From assembly GCF_005870035.1 (NCBI RefSeq), contig NZ_SWJG01000001.1, forward strand, positions 545,639 to 609,638: a DNA stretch of 64,000 nucleotides, in the 5' to 3' direction. Shown one piece after another: positions 34,793 to 43,342 of this stretch. The position numbers were made by a program, and so were the translations under genes. The notes under the pieces are model-generated. The model searched no databases. It was not told where the DNA came from and saw nothing but the letters and a program-made list of their open reading frames with translations. The first letter of the stretch is position 1. Every line of letters begins with the position of its first letter. The DNA comes from Spirosoma lacussanchae. GTDB taxonomy: Bacteria > Bacteroidota > Bacteroidia > Cytophagales > Spirosomataceae.

Positions 34793-34824
34793 AACAGGCC
34801 CGCGCTGGGACGCGGGGCCTGTTC
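34793..34824. terminator. hairpin between ydcF-type gene and pfkA
   Basis: AACAGGCC-CGCG (34793-34804) pairs with CGCGGGGCCTGTT (34811-34823) with one bulged base. It lies between the convergent genes and lacks long T-runs. Confidence 0.6.
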
Positions 34825-34838
34825 CGGCGTCTGACTGT

Positions 34839-35813
34839 CTAGACCGAGAGAATCTTTACCATCCGCAGCAAATCCTCATTGATGGGCTTAGGCAGTCGGA
34901 TGGTGTCTTTGAAGGGCGTATAGACCAGTTCGTTATTGACCACACCAGCCATCACGTTTTTCTCGCCGTTCATGAGTCCTTCGAGCGCTCCGAGGCCCAG
35001 ACGGCTGGCCAGAATCCGGTCGTAGGCCGTTGGAATGCCGCCCCGCTGGATGTGGCCCAGGGTGGTTACGCGCATGTCGATATCCGACTGTACCTGCTGC
35101 CGGATCTTCTCGGCAATTTCGTTGGCGTTTCCTTCTTCTTCACCCTCCGCTACGACAATGATCGACGAGGATTTCTGGCGGCTCCAGCCAGCCTTGAGCG
35201 TTTCGACAACTTCAGAAATGGGCGTGAGTACCTCCGGTACCATGACCAGCTCTGCCCCACCCGCAATCCCCGACTGAATGGCGATATAACCCGAGTCGCG
35301 GCCCATTACTTCAATAAAGAAAATGCGGTCGTGCGAGTCGGCCGTATCGCGGATTTTGTCGATCGCTTCGAGGGCCGTGTTAACGGCGGTGTCGAAGCCT
35401 ATGGTATAGTCGGTGCCGTAGAGATCATTGTCAATGGTACCCGGCGCGCCCACGGTCGGAATGCCGTATTCGTCGTAGAAGAGCGTTGCGCCGGTGAACG
35501 TACCGTTTCCGCCGATGGCGATCAGGCCTTCAATCCCGAATTTCTGTAATTGGTCGTAGGCTTTTTTACGGCCTTCGGGCGTCATGAACTCTTTACTCCG
35601 GGCCGATTTCAGAATGGTTCCTCCGCGCTGTACGATGTTGCTGACCGAGTGGGAAGACATCTGAAAAATGTCACCGTTTATCATTCCGTTGTACCCCCGG
35701 CGGATGCCAAATACGTCGAGTCCGTGGTAAACTGCTCCCCGGACAACGGCCCGGATGCAAGCGTTCATCCCCGGTGCGTCGCCCCCCGAAGTAAATACAG
35801 CGATTCGTTTCAT
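34839..35813 (-). CDS. pfkA: ATP-dependent 6-phosphofructokinase
   Basis: A 324-residue group A phosphofructokinase, which makes fructose 1,6-bisphosphate in glycolysis. The ATP site is TSGGDAPGMNACIR, and the Gly104-type residue lies in IAIGGNGTFTGA, consistent with ATP use. The catalytic block is PGTIDNDLYGTDYTIGFDTA, and EVMGRDSGYIA and GHIQRGGIPTAYDR form the sugar-phosphate and effector sites. Full length. A TAAATTTG element at 35878-35885 lies about 65 bases upstream. Confidence 0.96.
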   Translation of the reverse strand: MKRIAVFTSGGDAPGMNACIRAVVRGAVYHGLDVFGIRRGYNGMINGDIFQMSSHSVSNIVQRGGTILKSARSKEFMTPEGRKKAYDQLQKFGIEGLIAIGGNGTFTGATLFYDEYGIPTVGAPGTIDNDLYGTDYTIGFDTAVNTALEAIDKIRDTADSHDRIFFIEVMGRDSGYIAIQSGIAGGAELVMVPEVLTPISEVVETLKAGWSRQKSSSIIVVAEGEEEGNANEIAEKIRQQVQSDIDMRVTTLGHIQRGGIPTAYDRILASRLGLGALEGLMNGEKNVMAGVVNNELVYTPFKDTIRLPKPINEDLLRMVKILSV

Positions 35814-35877
35814 TGGTTAAATCTATTTTTTTACAGGAAAAGGACAAGAAGGCCAGGCTTTAGCGAAGCAAATCCCG

Positions 35878-35885
35878 CAAATTTA
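35878..35885 (-). promoter_or_regulatory. possible -7 promoter element of pfkA
   Basis: TAAATTTG on the minus strand, exact TAnnTTTG, about 65 bases before the pfkA ATG. No TTG at the right spacing. Confidence 0.35.
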
Positions 35886-36008
35886 TCTGCAATTCTCGAT
35901 GTAAAGGTATTTTTTAGTCATTAATCCCGTCGGCTTCACGCAAAATTCATACCGGCCAAATAATATAGAGCAACGAGGCTGCATGGCTACTTTATTGATT
36001 TTCTTTTG

Positions 36009-36782
36009 TTAGCTGCCCAGACGTTTACGGCGTCGATTCAGAGCCCGCCAGACAATTCGGCCGTGATTGAGCAGCGTTGCTCTCCAGCCGAAATGCGTAA
36101 CCAGCACTCTGAAGCGGTCGATCAGGGACTGCCGGTGCTGCTGTACTGACAAACCGCCAACCAGGTAACGACACAGGACAAAGGGAACGAACTCAATACG
36201 CCGGGCTGCCTTCAGACAACGAATTTCCCAGTCGAGGTCGGCGCTGAGGTTGTCGAGTATATAATCCGGCGCGATGGACCGGCGGGCCACAAACGCCTGA
36301 TGACATACTTTCATCCCCAGCGCCATATCGCGCCAGGTCAACGGAACGGGCAGGGTATGTGGCGTTACCACGCTGCGTAGGCCAATAGGTACGCTGGTTC
36401 GCTGGTCTGCCGTGTCCTCAACGAACAGGGCGTCGCTGTAATACACATCCGCCGGGTTTGTCTGCATAAGACTGAGCAGCCTGGGCAGGGTATCGGGGTC
36501 GTGGAGTTCGTCACCTGCGTTCATGAACCAGACGTACTCACCCTGCGCCCGATGAAGGCCTTTGTTCATGGCATCGTACAGCCCCCGGTCGGGCTCCGAA
36601 ATCCAGCTCGTTACGTGAGCTTCGTACTGCCGGATGATGTCTAGCGTGCGGTCGGTCGAGGCTCCGTCAATGATGATATAGTCAACTTCAGGAGTGGCGT
36701 AGGCCATGACGCTCCGGATCGTACGCTCCAGAAATTGGTCGGCGTTGTAGGTGATCGTAATGATGGAGACGGTCGGCGGCAT
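36009..36782 (-). CDS. glycosyltransferase family 2 protein (surface glycan)
   Basis: A 257-residue GT-A enzyme. SIITITYNADQFLERTIRS opens the fold, DYIIIDGASTDRT is the nucleotide motif, SEPDRGLYDAMNKGLHRAQGEYVWFMNAGDE carries the DxD-like acidic site (in parts DRGLYDAMNKG, NAGDE). This pattern belongs to the WcaA/colanic-acid-type GT2 group. It is the last gene of a five-gene minus-strand unit (flippase, methyltransferase, FkbM, GT4, GT2) and lies 21 bases after the GT4 gene. Confidence 0.9.
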   Translation of the reverse strand: MPPTVSIITITYNADQFLERTIRSVMAYATPEVDYIIIDGASTDRTLDIIRQYEAHVTSWISEPDRGLYDAMNKGLHRAQGEYVWFMNAGDELHDPDTLPRLLSLMQTNPADVYYSDALFVEDTADQRTSVPIGLRSVVTPHTLPVPLTWRDMALGMKVCHQAFVARRSIAPDYILDNLSADLDWEIRCLKAARRIEFVPFVLCRYLVGGLSVQQHRQSLIDRFRVLVTHFGWRATLLNHGRIVWRALNRRRKRLGS

Positions 36783-36803
36783 GATCAGAGGGGGCGTTCT
36801 CCG

Positions 36804-38072
36804 CTATCGGTTAGCTGGTGCGCTCAGTAGCGATTGATACAGATCGATATGTTGACCGGCAACGACATTTTCCGAAAACCGGGCCTCGGCCGACTGGCGG
36901 GCCTGATTCCGGAGAGCGGCCGGGTCCGGATGGGTGAGCACGAACGCCAGCCCGTCGGCCAGCTCCTGCGCCGATCCGGTAGCGGCCAGGTAGCCATTTT
37001 GCCGGTGGTCGATCATCTCGGGGATGCCGCCCGTGCGGAAGCCGACCACGGGGGTTCCGCAGGACAGCGCTTCGACGATTGTATTGGGCAGATTGTCTTC
37101 CAGCGAGGGGACAACCATGGCGTCGGCTGCGTTGTAGGCAGCCACGATATCGGCTTCGCTGGTCAGGAGGCCCAGTTGCCGGATCGGGTAGGGTAGTTCG
37201 TTGAAGAGGTACGAGCGTCCTTTGCCGAAGACCAGAATCTCGGGCGTAAGTTCGGGATGTTGCTGGTGCAGGAGAGTCAGGGCTTCGGCAAAGTACCTGA
37301 ATCCTTTGCGGGTATCGGTTACGTTGGCGCTGCCGAATAACAGCCGCTGGGGCTGACCTCCGGCCCGGGAGGAAGTCGTTGGCGCGAAGACCTGCTGATC
37401 GAGCGTATTAGGAATGACCTGATGCGGGAAGTTGCCCAGCAGCGCACTGCCTTCGGCCTGTTCGGCCAGCCACCGGCTCGGGTGTACCACATGCAGCGGA
37501 GCGTTGGCATAGGCCCATTGCTTACGGTCGAACCGCCTGGCCGACAGGTCGTTGCTGGCGGGTTTTTTCAGGTACGGACAATGGTGGCAGTGCGTCAGGA
37601 AGCGGGTGCACCCTCCCGTATAGTGGCATCCTCCCGTAAAGGCCCATTGGTCGTGCAGCGTCCAGACAACGGGTTTGCCGAGGCTGAACAGCGACCGCAG
37701 CCCGCTGAGGGATAAAAAGCCGAAGTTACTCCAGTGAATATGCAGCAGATCGGCCTGCTGGATAGCCGGGTGAAAATCAAGATCGGCGCCAAATACCGCT
37801 GGTGAAAACTGAAAACGGACGGAGGGGTCGCGCTCGAACGGCAGAAAATAAAGCCGTTCGGCCACGAACCGGCCAAAGGCGGTTTGTTCGGCCAGGAAAT
37901 TGTTGGCCAGAAACGCAACCTCCGGGGCGGGCTGGTGTTTCTCCTGCCGGTTCGACGTACCGATAAGCAGGGTTGCCCGAACGCCCTGGTTGAGCAGCGC
38001 CCGATGGAGCCGACTGGTGGCTACGGCCGCCCCGCCAAAATGCTGATAGGTGCTGAGGATGACAACATTCAT
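36804..38072 (-). CDS. glycosyltransferase family 4 protein
   Basis: A 422-residue GT-B enzyme. The N-terminal domain has YQHFGGAAVATSRLHRAL and a Cys/His-rich loop (CHYTGGCTRFLTHCHHCPYL) typical of a WcaC-like subgroup. The C-terminal donor domain has RLLFGSANVTDTRKGF, EILVFGKG, and the EX7E block VVPSLEDNLPNTIVEAL with GTPVVGFRTGGIPEM. It overlaps the FkbM methyltransferase gene by four bases. Acts in the cytosol on the growing glycan; donor unknown. Confidence 0.9.
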   Translation of the reverse strand: MNVVILSTYQHFGGAAVATSRLHRALLNQGVRATLLIGTSNRQEKHQPAPEVAFLANNFLAEQTAFGRFVAERLYFLPFERDPSVRFQFSPAVFGADLDFHPAIQQADLLHIHWSNFGFLSLSGLRSLFSLGKPVVWTLHDQWAFTGGCHYTGGCTRFLTHCHHCPYLKKPASNDLSARRFDRKQWAYANAPLHVVHPSRWLAEQAEGSALLGNFPHQVIPNTLDQQVFAPTTSSRAGGQPQRLLFGSANVTDTRKGFRYFAEALTLLHQQHPELTPEILVFGKGRSYLFNELPYPIRQLGLLTSEADIVAAYNAADAMVVPSLEDNLPNTIVEALSCGTPVVGFRTGGIPEMIDHRQNGYLAATGSAQELADGLAFVLTHPDPAALRNQARQSAEARFSENVVAGQHIDLYQSLLSAPANR

Positions 38073-38875
38073 GGACGATAGGCAAAAATGTTGAGCTGCA
38101 GGTCCATCAGGTCGTTGCCCCGGTAGCGATGGTTGACCAGCGGCCGCACCCGCGACTGGTTGCTGTCGATGTAATACCGAAAGCCCTGGTTCTCGAGCAG
38201 CCGCGTGATGAGGCCCAGCGTTTGCGGATGGCCGATGTAGGCATGGTACTCGATGAACAGGTTTCTGACGTGCGCGAGCGCATCGCTACAGTCGACCAGC
38301 ACCTCGGTTTCGGCGCCTTCGATGTCGATTTTGAGCATGTCGATGCGGGTTTCGCGCAGGAGGTAGTCCCGCAGCCGGACCGACGGAACCAGCCGCCGGT
38401 CTGTCTCCGAAAACATGGACGCGCCATCGGCTTCGCCACTGCCAAAATCGAGCCCCTGCTCATGTATCCAAACGGCTTTATTAATGACCTCAACGTCGTT
38501 GATGCCGTTGGTTTGCAGGTTACGCGCCAGCACCGCCCCGATGTCCGGATCGGCCTCAAACGCTATAATGCGGGCTTGCGGATAGGTTTGGCGAAAATAA
38601 GCCAGGCTGGTGCCGATGTTGGCTCCGCAGTCGTAAATGACGGGTTTGGCCACATCGGTCTGGAAGCGGTACGACTCATCGGCAAAGATTTCCTTGAACT
38701 GCCAGACAAACGACAGCGGGTCCGGCACCTGAAAGCGGTAACGCAGAAACGGAATAACACGTAACTGGTGACGGGGCTGGCCGGCGTACCGGAAAAAGAG
38801 CCACAACAGCCGGCGCCCGTTGCCCGATTGCAGGGCCCGGTACAGGTTCGTAAACAGGTATTTGAAGAGCCACAT
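38069..38875 (-). CDS. FkbM family methyltransferase
   Basis: A 268-residue SAM-dependent methyltransferase. The SAM loop is VIYDCGANIGTSLAYF, followed by IIAFEADPDIGAVL, INKAVW and MLKIDIEGAETEVL, the four family motifs. FkbM-type enzymes O-methylate sugars in many surface glycan clusters. It overlaps the GT4 gene by four bases (ATGA) and lies 77 bases after the next upstream methyltransferase. Confidence 0.9.
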   Translation of the reverse strand: MWLFKYLFTNLYRALQSGNGRRLLWLFFRYAGQPRHQLRVIPFLRYRFQVPDPLSFVWQFKEIFADESYRFQTDVAKPVIYDCGANIGTSLAYFRQTYPQARIIAFEADPDIGAVLARNLQTNGINDVEVINKAVWIHEQGLDFGSGEADGASMFSETDRRLVPSVRLRDYLLRETRIDMLKIDIEGAETEVLVDCSDALAHVRNLFIEYHAYIGHPQTLGLITRLLENQGFRYYIDSNQSRVRPLVNHRYRGNDLMDLQLNIFAYRP

Positions 38876-38952
38876 AAGCGGAAAGAACAGGAAGGACAGA
38901 AGCGAGTGCAGGTTGTTTGTTGTCTGGCCTGCCCCCGTTTAGAGCGCCTTCT

Positions 38953-39807
38953 TTAGTACGAAAAGCCAATACCCGCACCGGGGTACCAGTGGTCTTTCGG
39001 AATCTCTTTGAAAAAGACAAATTTACGCCCTACCTCCAGCGACAGGCGGGCCAGGGCACTTGTTTCGTGGGCGTTGTCGCTGAGCAGCAGGCCGCCCGGC
39101 CCCAGCTTGGGCAGAACGACCCGATACTCGTCTTCTTCATACGTGGCCGAGTGGTCGCTGTCGTTGATAAACAGATCGATAGGCTGACTGAATGCGCGCA
39201 GGCTCGTGATGGAGTCGCCGTAGAGTACTTCGCCTACCTCGCGGTAGGGGCCATCGAGCAGGTAGCCGGCTTTGGTGGCGATGTCGGTGCCGTAGTAGCG
39301 GCCGGGTTTACCTTCCTCGCGGTTACGCAGCAGGGCCGCGCAGAGCAGCACCGCCCCCAACCCTTTGTCAACGCCCGTTTCGATTACGACCCCTGGCTTA
39401 CGGAGCCGGACCAGCGCATACCAGCCCAGCCGCCGACCGAACTCCACCCGCAGATCGGCCACACGCCGGTACGATGAGGTGCGGGTTTTTTCGAGGATAT
39501 GCTGGCGCAGGGCCTCGTCGGTCTGGGCTTCGCGGATGTACTGCTGTACCAGTTTGGGCGACACGCCGGCCACCACAGCAACGGTATGAGCCAGATACAG
39601 CAGATTGTCGTCGCTTAGCTCATAGGTGAAGTTGGTATCTTCCCGCGACTGAAGGCCCCAGCGCAGAATCTGGCCGTAGCGGTAGTTATAGACCCCGCTG
39701 GCCATTTTCAGCCGGGGCAAAAAATTAACGACGGGCGACTTTCGTACTTTATACAGGGTGTCGAGGCCAAATACCTTAATAAGAAGTTTTCGCATCAATG
39801 AACTCAC
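38953..39807 (-). CDS. class I SAM-dependent methyltransferase-like protein (glycan cluster)
   Basis: A 284-residue protein. The SAM-binding region is VIETGVDKGLGAVLLCAAL, then YYGTDIATKAG, DLFINDSDHSATYEEDEY and GPGGLLLSDNAHETSAL. The ordering matches the class I Rossmann methyltransferases of the macrocin/cephalosporin hydroxylase-like group. An N-terminal helical part precedes it. Position between the flippase and FkbM genes points to a role in modifying the same glycan. Acceptor unknown. Confidence 0.78.
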   Translation of the reverse strand: MSSLMRKLLIKVFGLDTLYKVRKSPVVNFLPRLKMASGVYNYRYGQILRWGLQSREDTNFTYELSDDNLLYLAHTVAVVAGVSPKLVQQYIREAQTDEALRQHILEKTRTSSYRRVADLRVEFGRRLGWYALVRLRKPGVVIETGVDKGLGAVLLCAALLRNREEGKPGRYYGTDIATKAGYLLDGPYREVGEVLYGDSITSLRAFSQPIDLFINDSDHSATYEEDEYRVVLPKLGPGGLLLSDNAHETSALARLSLEVGRKFVFFKEIPKDHWYPGAGIGFSY

Positions 39808-39861
39808 AGCGTTACTGGTGAGCGGTTAGTAAACACAAACGTGATCAGGCGCTACGGGCTG

Positions 39862-41361
39862 TCAGGACCGTAGCTTTTTCACCCGCTGCCAGGCACCCGT
39901 CAGGAGTTCGCTGGCATCGGGCGAGAGTTTCAATACAACAACAAGACCCACAAAAAGCAGAGTAACGGCACCCGACCGAAGCAGTACGTCGGTTCCGGTC
40001 TGCCAGATTGATCCGCTATAATGTGGCACCTGCTCGCTGATGAGCCAGACCAGCCCGGCAACGAGAATGACGGCTCCATTGCGCCACGAAAAAGGCTGCA
40101 TCCGGAAGGCGATCCAGACGAGCAGCGTCCGGACAAAATTGTACAGAAACGTGGCCAGCACGGCACCCATCGCGGCTCCGTCGATGCCATAGCGGGGAAT
40201 CAGGTAGTTGTTGGCCAGAATAGTGATGATAATCAAACCGATAAAAAGCACCGAGTCGAGCGCATAGAAACGCGACGTAGACAAAATAAGGCCGTTGACG
40301 CCCGTTGCCATGTCGATGAGTTTGCTGAGTCCCAGCCACAAAATAACGAAATAACCCGTTTCGTAGCCTGCCGGCAGTATGGTAAAGAGGCTGGGCAGGT
40401 TGACCGCTACGCCGATAAAGACCAGACAGCCGGCAATGAGCTGGTTGAGGCAGCTTTTGCGGTAGATCATCAGAATATTGGCGCGGTCGTTCACTTTCCA
40501 GGATTCGGCGATGAGGGTGGCGGCAACTTTATACAGCGCCGTTGCGGGCAGGGCAATGACGGCGGCAAAATAGGAGGCTGTACTGTAGATCCCCGTGGCG
40601 TCGAGCCCCAGCGAGTTGCTGATCATGCCCTTGTCGATAGTCAGGATGATCTGGGTCGACAGGGCCGTGGTCAGGCTCAGGCTGGCATACCGGATGAGAT
40701 TCCGGCGCAGTTCCGGGCTGACCGCTACGTAACCCGGGTTAACGAACAGGTTGCCATCGCGGACCACGCTCGCTATCATCAACAGAGTCGGGATAAAAAA
40801 GGCCATCAGCCAGACGCCCATAAACTGCTCAAAGGTGAGCCAGCCCGCCCAGTACAATCCGCCTGCTGCCAGCACCAGCACCCGCTGTACAAACTGCTGG
40901 AGCAGCGTACCGGTAACGGGATCGTAGAGCAGCTTGGCGTAGTTGTCGAAGACGGCAAAATAGGCTGTAAAAAAGGTCAGCGGAATGAGCAGATAATAAT
41001 ATTCGACAAACAGGGGCGACTGGGAACCGTAGTGAGCAATGACCCAGGGTTTACCCAGCCAAAGAATGAGGGTGCAGAGGCCAAAACCGATCAGTGTGGT
41101 CAGACTGCTAATAATCAGGTAGCCGTTATGCTGCCGGTCGATGTTCCGGAAATACGGAAAGTAACGGCCCCCGGCGTTGTTTAGGCCCAGACTTGAGGCT
41201 TGAACCAGCACCTGAGCGATGGCGATGAGCAGCGCCATCAGGCCGATCTGCGCCGGGGAGAACAGGTTTGGAAAAAAGACGCCCTGCGTTAAAAAACCCA
41301 CGCCTACCCCCGCGTAGGAATAGATCGAACTCTGTATGGTTTGCCGTTTAATGATACCCAC
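39862..41361 (-). CDS. Wzx-type polysaccharide flippase / oligosaccharide transporter
   Basis: A 499-residue membrane protein with about 12-14 hydrophobic segments (MATE/MVF superfamily). It begins GIIKRQTIQSSIYSYAGVG, the usual start of Bacteroidota Wzx-like proteins. This places the start at the GTG at 41361; an ATG at 41436 adds 25 residues of Pro-rich, non-membrane sequence. It would move the lipid-linked glycan built by the downstream transferases across the inner membrane. It is the first gene of the GT2/GT4/FkbM unit. A TAAATTTG promoter element lies upstream at 41532-41539. Confidence 0.85.
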   Translation of the reverse strand: MGIIKRQTIQSSIYSYAGVGVGFLTQGVFFPNLFSPAQIGLMALLIAIAQVLVQASSLGLNNAGGRYFPYFRNIDRQHNGYLIISSLTTLIGFGLCTLILWLGKPWVIAHYGSQSPLFVEYYYLLIPLTFFTAYFAVFDNYAKLLYDPVTGTLLQQFVQRVLVLAAGGLYWAGWLTFEQFMGVWLMAFFIPTLLMIASVVRDGNLFVNPGYVAVSPELRRNLIRYASLSLTTALSTQIILTIDKGMISNSLGLDATGIYSTASYFAAVIALPATALYKVAATLIAESWKVNDRANILMIYRKSCLNQLIAGCLVFIGVAVNLPSLFTILPAGYETGYFVILWLGLSKLIDMATGVNGLILSTSRFYALDSVLFIGLIIITILANNYLIPRYGIDGAAMGAVLATFLYNFVRTLLVWIAFRMQPFSWRNGAVILVAGLVWLISEQVPHYSGSIWQTGTDVLLRSGAVTLLFVGLVVVLKLSPDASELLTGAWQRVKKLRS

Positions 41362-41531
41362 GTACTGAACGAGTAAACGAATGACGAAGAATCGGGGATC
41401 GGGAAACAGGGGCCCGGCCGGTTGTGCAGGCGTCAATCAGGTTTGCCAGCCCGGGCCCGATAAGCGGATGTGGCAGTCGGTGTTGGTAACGTTATCCCGC
41501 AGCCACGCGCATCCGGCCAGACTTGGCCCCT

Positions 41532-41539
41532 CAAATTTA
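41532..41539 (-). promoter_or_regulatory. -7 promoter element of the flippase operon
   Basis: TAAATTTG on the minus strand, exact TAnnTTTG, with TGG 20 bases upstream in the -33 position. It lies in the 240-base gap between legF and the flippase gene, so the glycan-assembly genes may have their own promoter. Confidence 0.4.
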
Positions 41540-41603
41540 CGGCTTTCGGGCGAGAACTGCCACCTGTGGCCCAGCCAGCAGTCCGGTGCCGCAACGGGCT
41601 GGC

Positions 41604-42302
41604 TTAGGGGGTGGCCGTCAGAGAGCGATGCGTAGCCAGAAATTCGGCAAAGGCCCAGTCGAGCGGGGTGTCCAGATCGACGGAGTCGTGGGGGCTCATG
41701 ACGTATTTTCTGACCTTACTAAACTCGCTGAGGGGTTTTTCGGCCAGCGAAGCCAGATTGATCACGTACACCGCTCCGTTGTAAGCATAAACCGCCGGGC
41801 AGTCCTGCCGACGGCTGAAGTTACCCGCCTTCGACCGTTGCAGGAACCCGTCGGCGCGTTCTTCGAAGAGGTTATAGTACGGGTTATTGGCCGATTCCGT
41901 TACCGATACTACCATGTCGAGCTCGCCGGAGTAGAGCGCCATCGCGTCCCGAACGTGTTGGGCGGTACGAAACGGGGAGGTGGGCTGTAGCAGCACCAGC
42001 GTATCGTACGGCCGATGCTGCTGCCTGTAAAAGTCGACCGCATGGCGCATCACCTCATAACTGCCCGACTGGTCGGTTGCCAGCTGATCGGGGCGTTTGA
42101 AAGGTACCGACAAGCCGTAGGCTTCTGCCGCCCGGATAATCTCGTCGGCGTCGGTAGAGAGGCAGATATCCTCGTCCGGAGCCAGCGCCCGCGCCGTATC
42201 GATGGCGTAGTATAGGAGTGGTTTCCCCAGAAAGGGCCTGATGTTTTTGCCGGGAATGCCTTTCGAGCCACCCCGCGCCGTAATCAGGAACAGGGGTTTC
42301 AT
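41604..42302 (-). CDS. legF: CMP-nonulosonic acid synthetase (acylneuraminate cytidylyltransferase, LegF-like)
   Basis: A 232-residue cytidylyltransferase. It has FLITARGGSKGIPGKNIR (CTP loop), LPYDTLVLLQPTSPFR-like YDTLVLLQPTSPFR, and VYAYNGAVYVINLASL, and ends with HDSVDLDTPLDWAFAE, the metal and sugar-acid binding signature. It activates a nonulosonic acid with CTP. In this operon, with LegB/LegC/PtmE homologues, the sugar is more likely legionaminic acid than sialic acid. It overlaps ptmE by four bases and is the last gene of the operon. Confidence 0.87.
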   Translation of the reverse strand: MKPLFLITARGGSKGIPGKNIRPFLGKPLLYYAIDTARALAPDEDICLSTDADEIIRAAEAYGLSVPFKRPDQLATDQSGSYEVMRHAVDFYRQQHRPYDTLVLLQPTSPFRTAQHVRDAMALYSGELDMVVSVTESANNPYYNLFEERADGFLQRSKAGNFSRRQDCPAVYAYNGAVYVINLASLAEKPLSEFSKVRKYVMSPHDSVDLDTPLDWAFAEFLATHRSLTATP

Positions 42303-43342
42303 AACGTAATGTGGTTGATGTCGACGCAGGCTTTCTGGTAATCTTCGTGTCGGCCAATGTCGAGCCAGTAGCCCAGCATTGGGAAATAAGTAACGGTATG
42401 CTGCCCGGCTATGAGCTTCTCGAGCAGGTCAGTGGCGTTATACACGCCCTGGGGAATCAGATCGACCATGCTGCGTTTCATCAGGTAGATACCGGCGTTT
42501 ATGTAGTAGGTATAGGTCGGCTTTTCCTTGAGCGACCGAATCGCTCCCTCATTCGTTTCGAGAACGGCATAGGGAATATTGACCTGATACGGCACCGTCG
42601 CTACCGACATGTCGGCGTTCTGCCGGCGAAAGGCTTCGTAGAAATCCTCGAAGTCGATGTTCGTCAGCAGGTCGGAGTTCATCAGCAGAATGGTGTCGTT
42701 CTGATAATTGTCCGTCAGGCGCATCGATCCGATGGTACCCAGGGGTTCATCTTCGCGGGTGTACTGAATACTTACCCCTTTGGCCGAGCCATCGCCGAAA
42801 TAGTGTTCCAGCTGTTCGCCCAGGTAGCGGGTGGTGATGTGGATATGGTTGATTCCGTAACGGGTCAGCCGGTCGATGTTGTGCTCGATGATGGGTTTAT
42901 CGCCGACTTTGAGCAGGGGCTTGGGGGTATCGCGCGTCAGGGGCATCAGCCGTTCGCCCTTGCCGCCAGCCATGATGACGGCGTCGACTGGTAAGAGTGC
43001 TTTTGTCTGGGCCAGGTTGACGATGCGGATGATATGCCCTTCGCTGTCCAGCTCCGGAATGAGTTGCAACAGCTGCGCCCGGAAGCGCCGGATAGTTTCG
43101 GTGTCGTATTCGTTATGGCGCAGGAACCGGAAGTTCGGGTTCATAAACTGGCTAACGGGCTCGCTGAGTTGCTTGCCGCCAATCAGTCCGCGCCGGATGT
43201 CACCGTCGGTGAGGGTCCCGAGCAGTTTGCCGGTTTCGTCGGTTACGAAGAGCGTGAGGTACTGACCGAGGCTGCTGATCTGCTCCAGCGCCCGGGTAAC
43301 GGGTACGTCCTGCTGAACGATATGTTTACTGTAGTCTGCCAC
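42299..43342 (-). CDS. ptmE: CBS-domain sugar nucleotidyltransferase (PtmE-like, glucosamine-1-phosphate guanylyltransferase)
   Basis: A 347-residue protein with a pair of CBS domains at about residues 1-118 (FVTDETGKLLGTLTDGDIRR is the clear first half) and a nucleotidyltransferase domain from about 122, with AVIMAGGKGERLMPLT and KPLLKVGDKPIIEHNI. The same fusion is Campylobacter PtmE, which makes GDP-glucosamine, the entry step of the legionaminic acid route. It lies in the same order (after NeuB- and NeuC-like genes and before the CMP-synthetase) as in Campylobacter. It overlaps legG by 17 bases. GTP specificity is inferred from context. Confidence 0.85.
   Translation of the reverse strand: MADYSKHIVQQDVPVTRALEQISSLGQYLTLFVTDETGKLLGTLTDGDIRRGLIGGKQLSEPVSQFMNPNFRFLRHNEYDTETIRRFRAQLLQLIPELDSEGHIIRIVNLAQTKALLPVDAVIMAGGKGERLMPLTRDTPKPLLKVGDKPIIEHNIDRLTRYGINHIHITTRYLGEQLEHYFGDGSAKGVSIQYTREDEPLGTIGSMRLTDNYQNDTILLMNSDLLTNIDFEDFYEAFRRQNADMSVATVPYQVNIPYAVLETNEGAIRSLKEKPTYTYYINAGIYLMKRSMVDLIPQGVYNATDLLEKLIAGQHTVTYFPMLGYWLDIGRHEDYQKACVDINHITL

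Noticed and set aside
40021..41184. 387-residue plus-strand frame opposite the flippase
   Set aside because: Antisense shadow; polar low-complexity composition without a domain.
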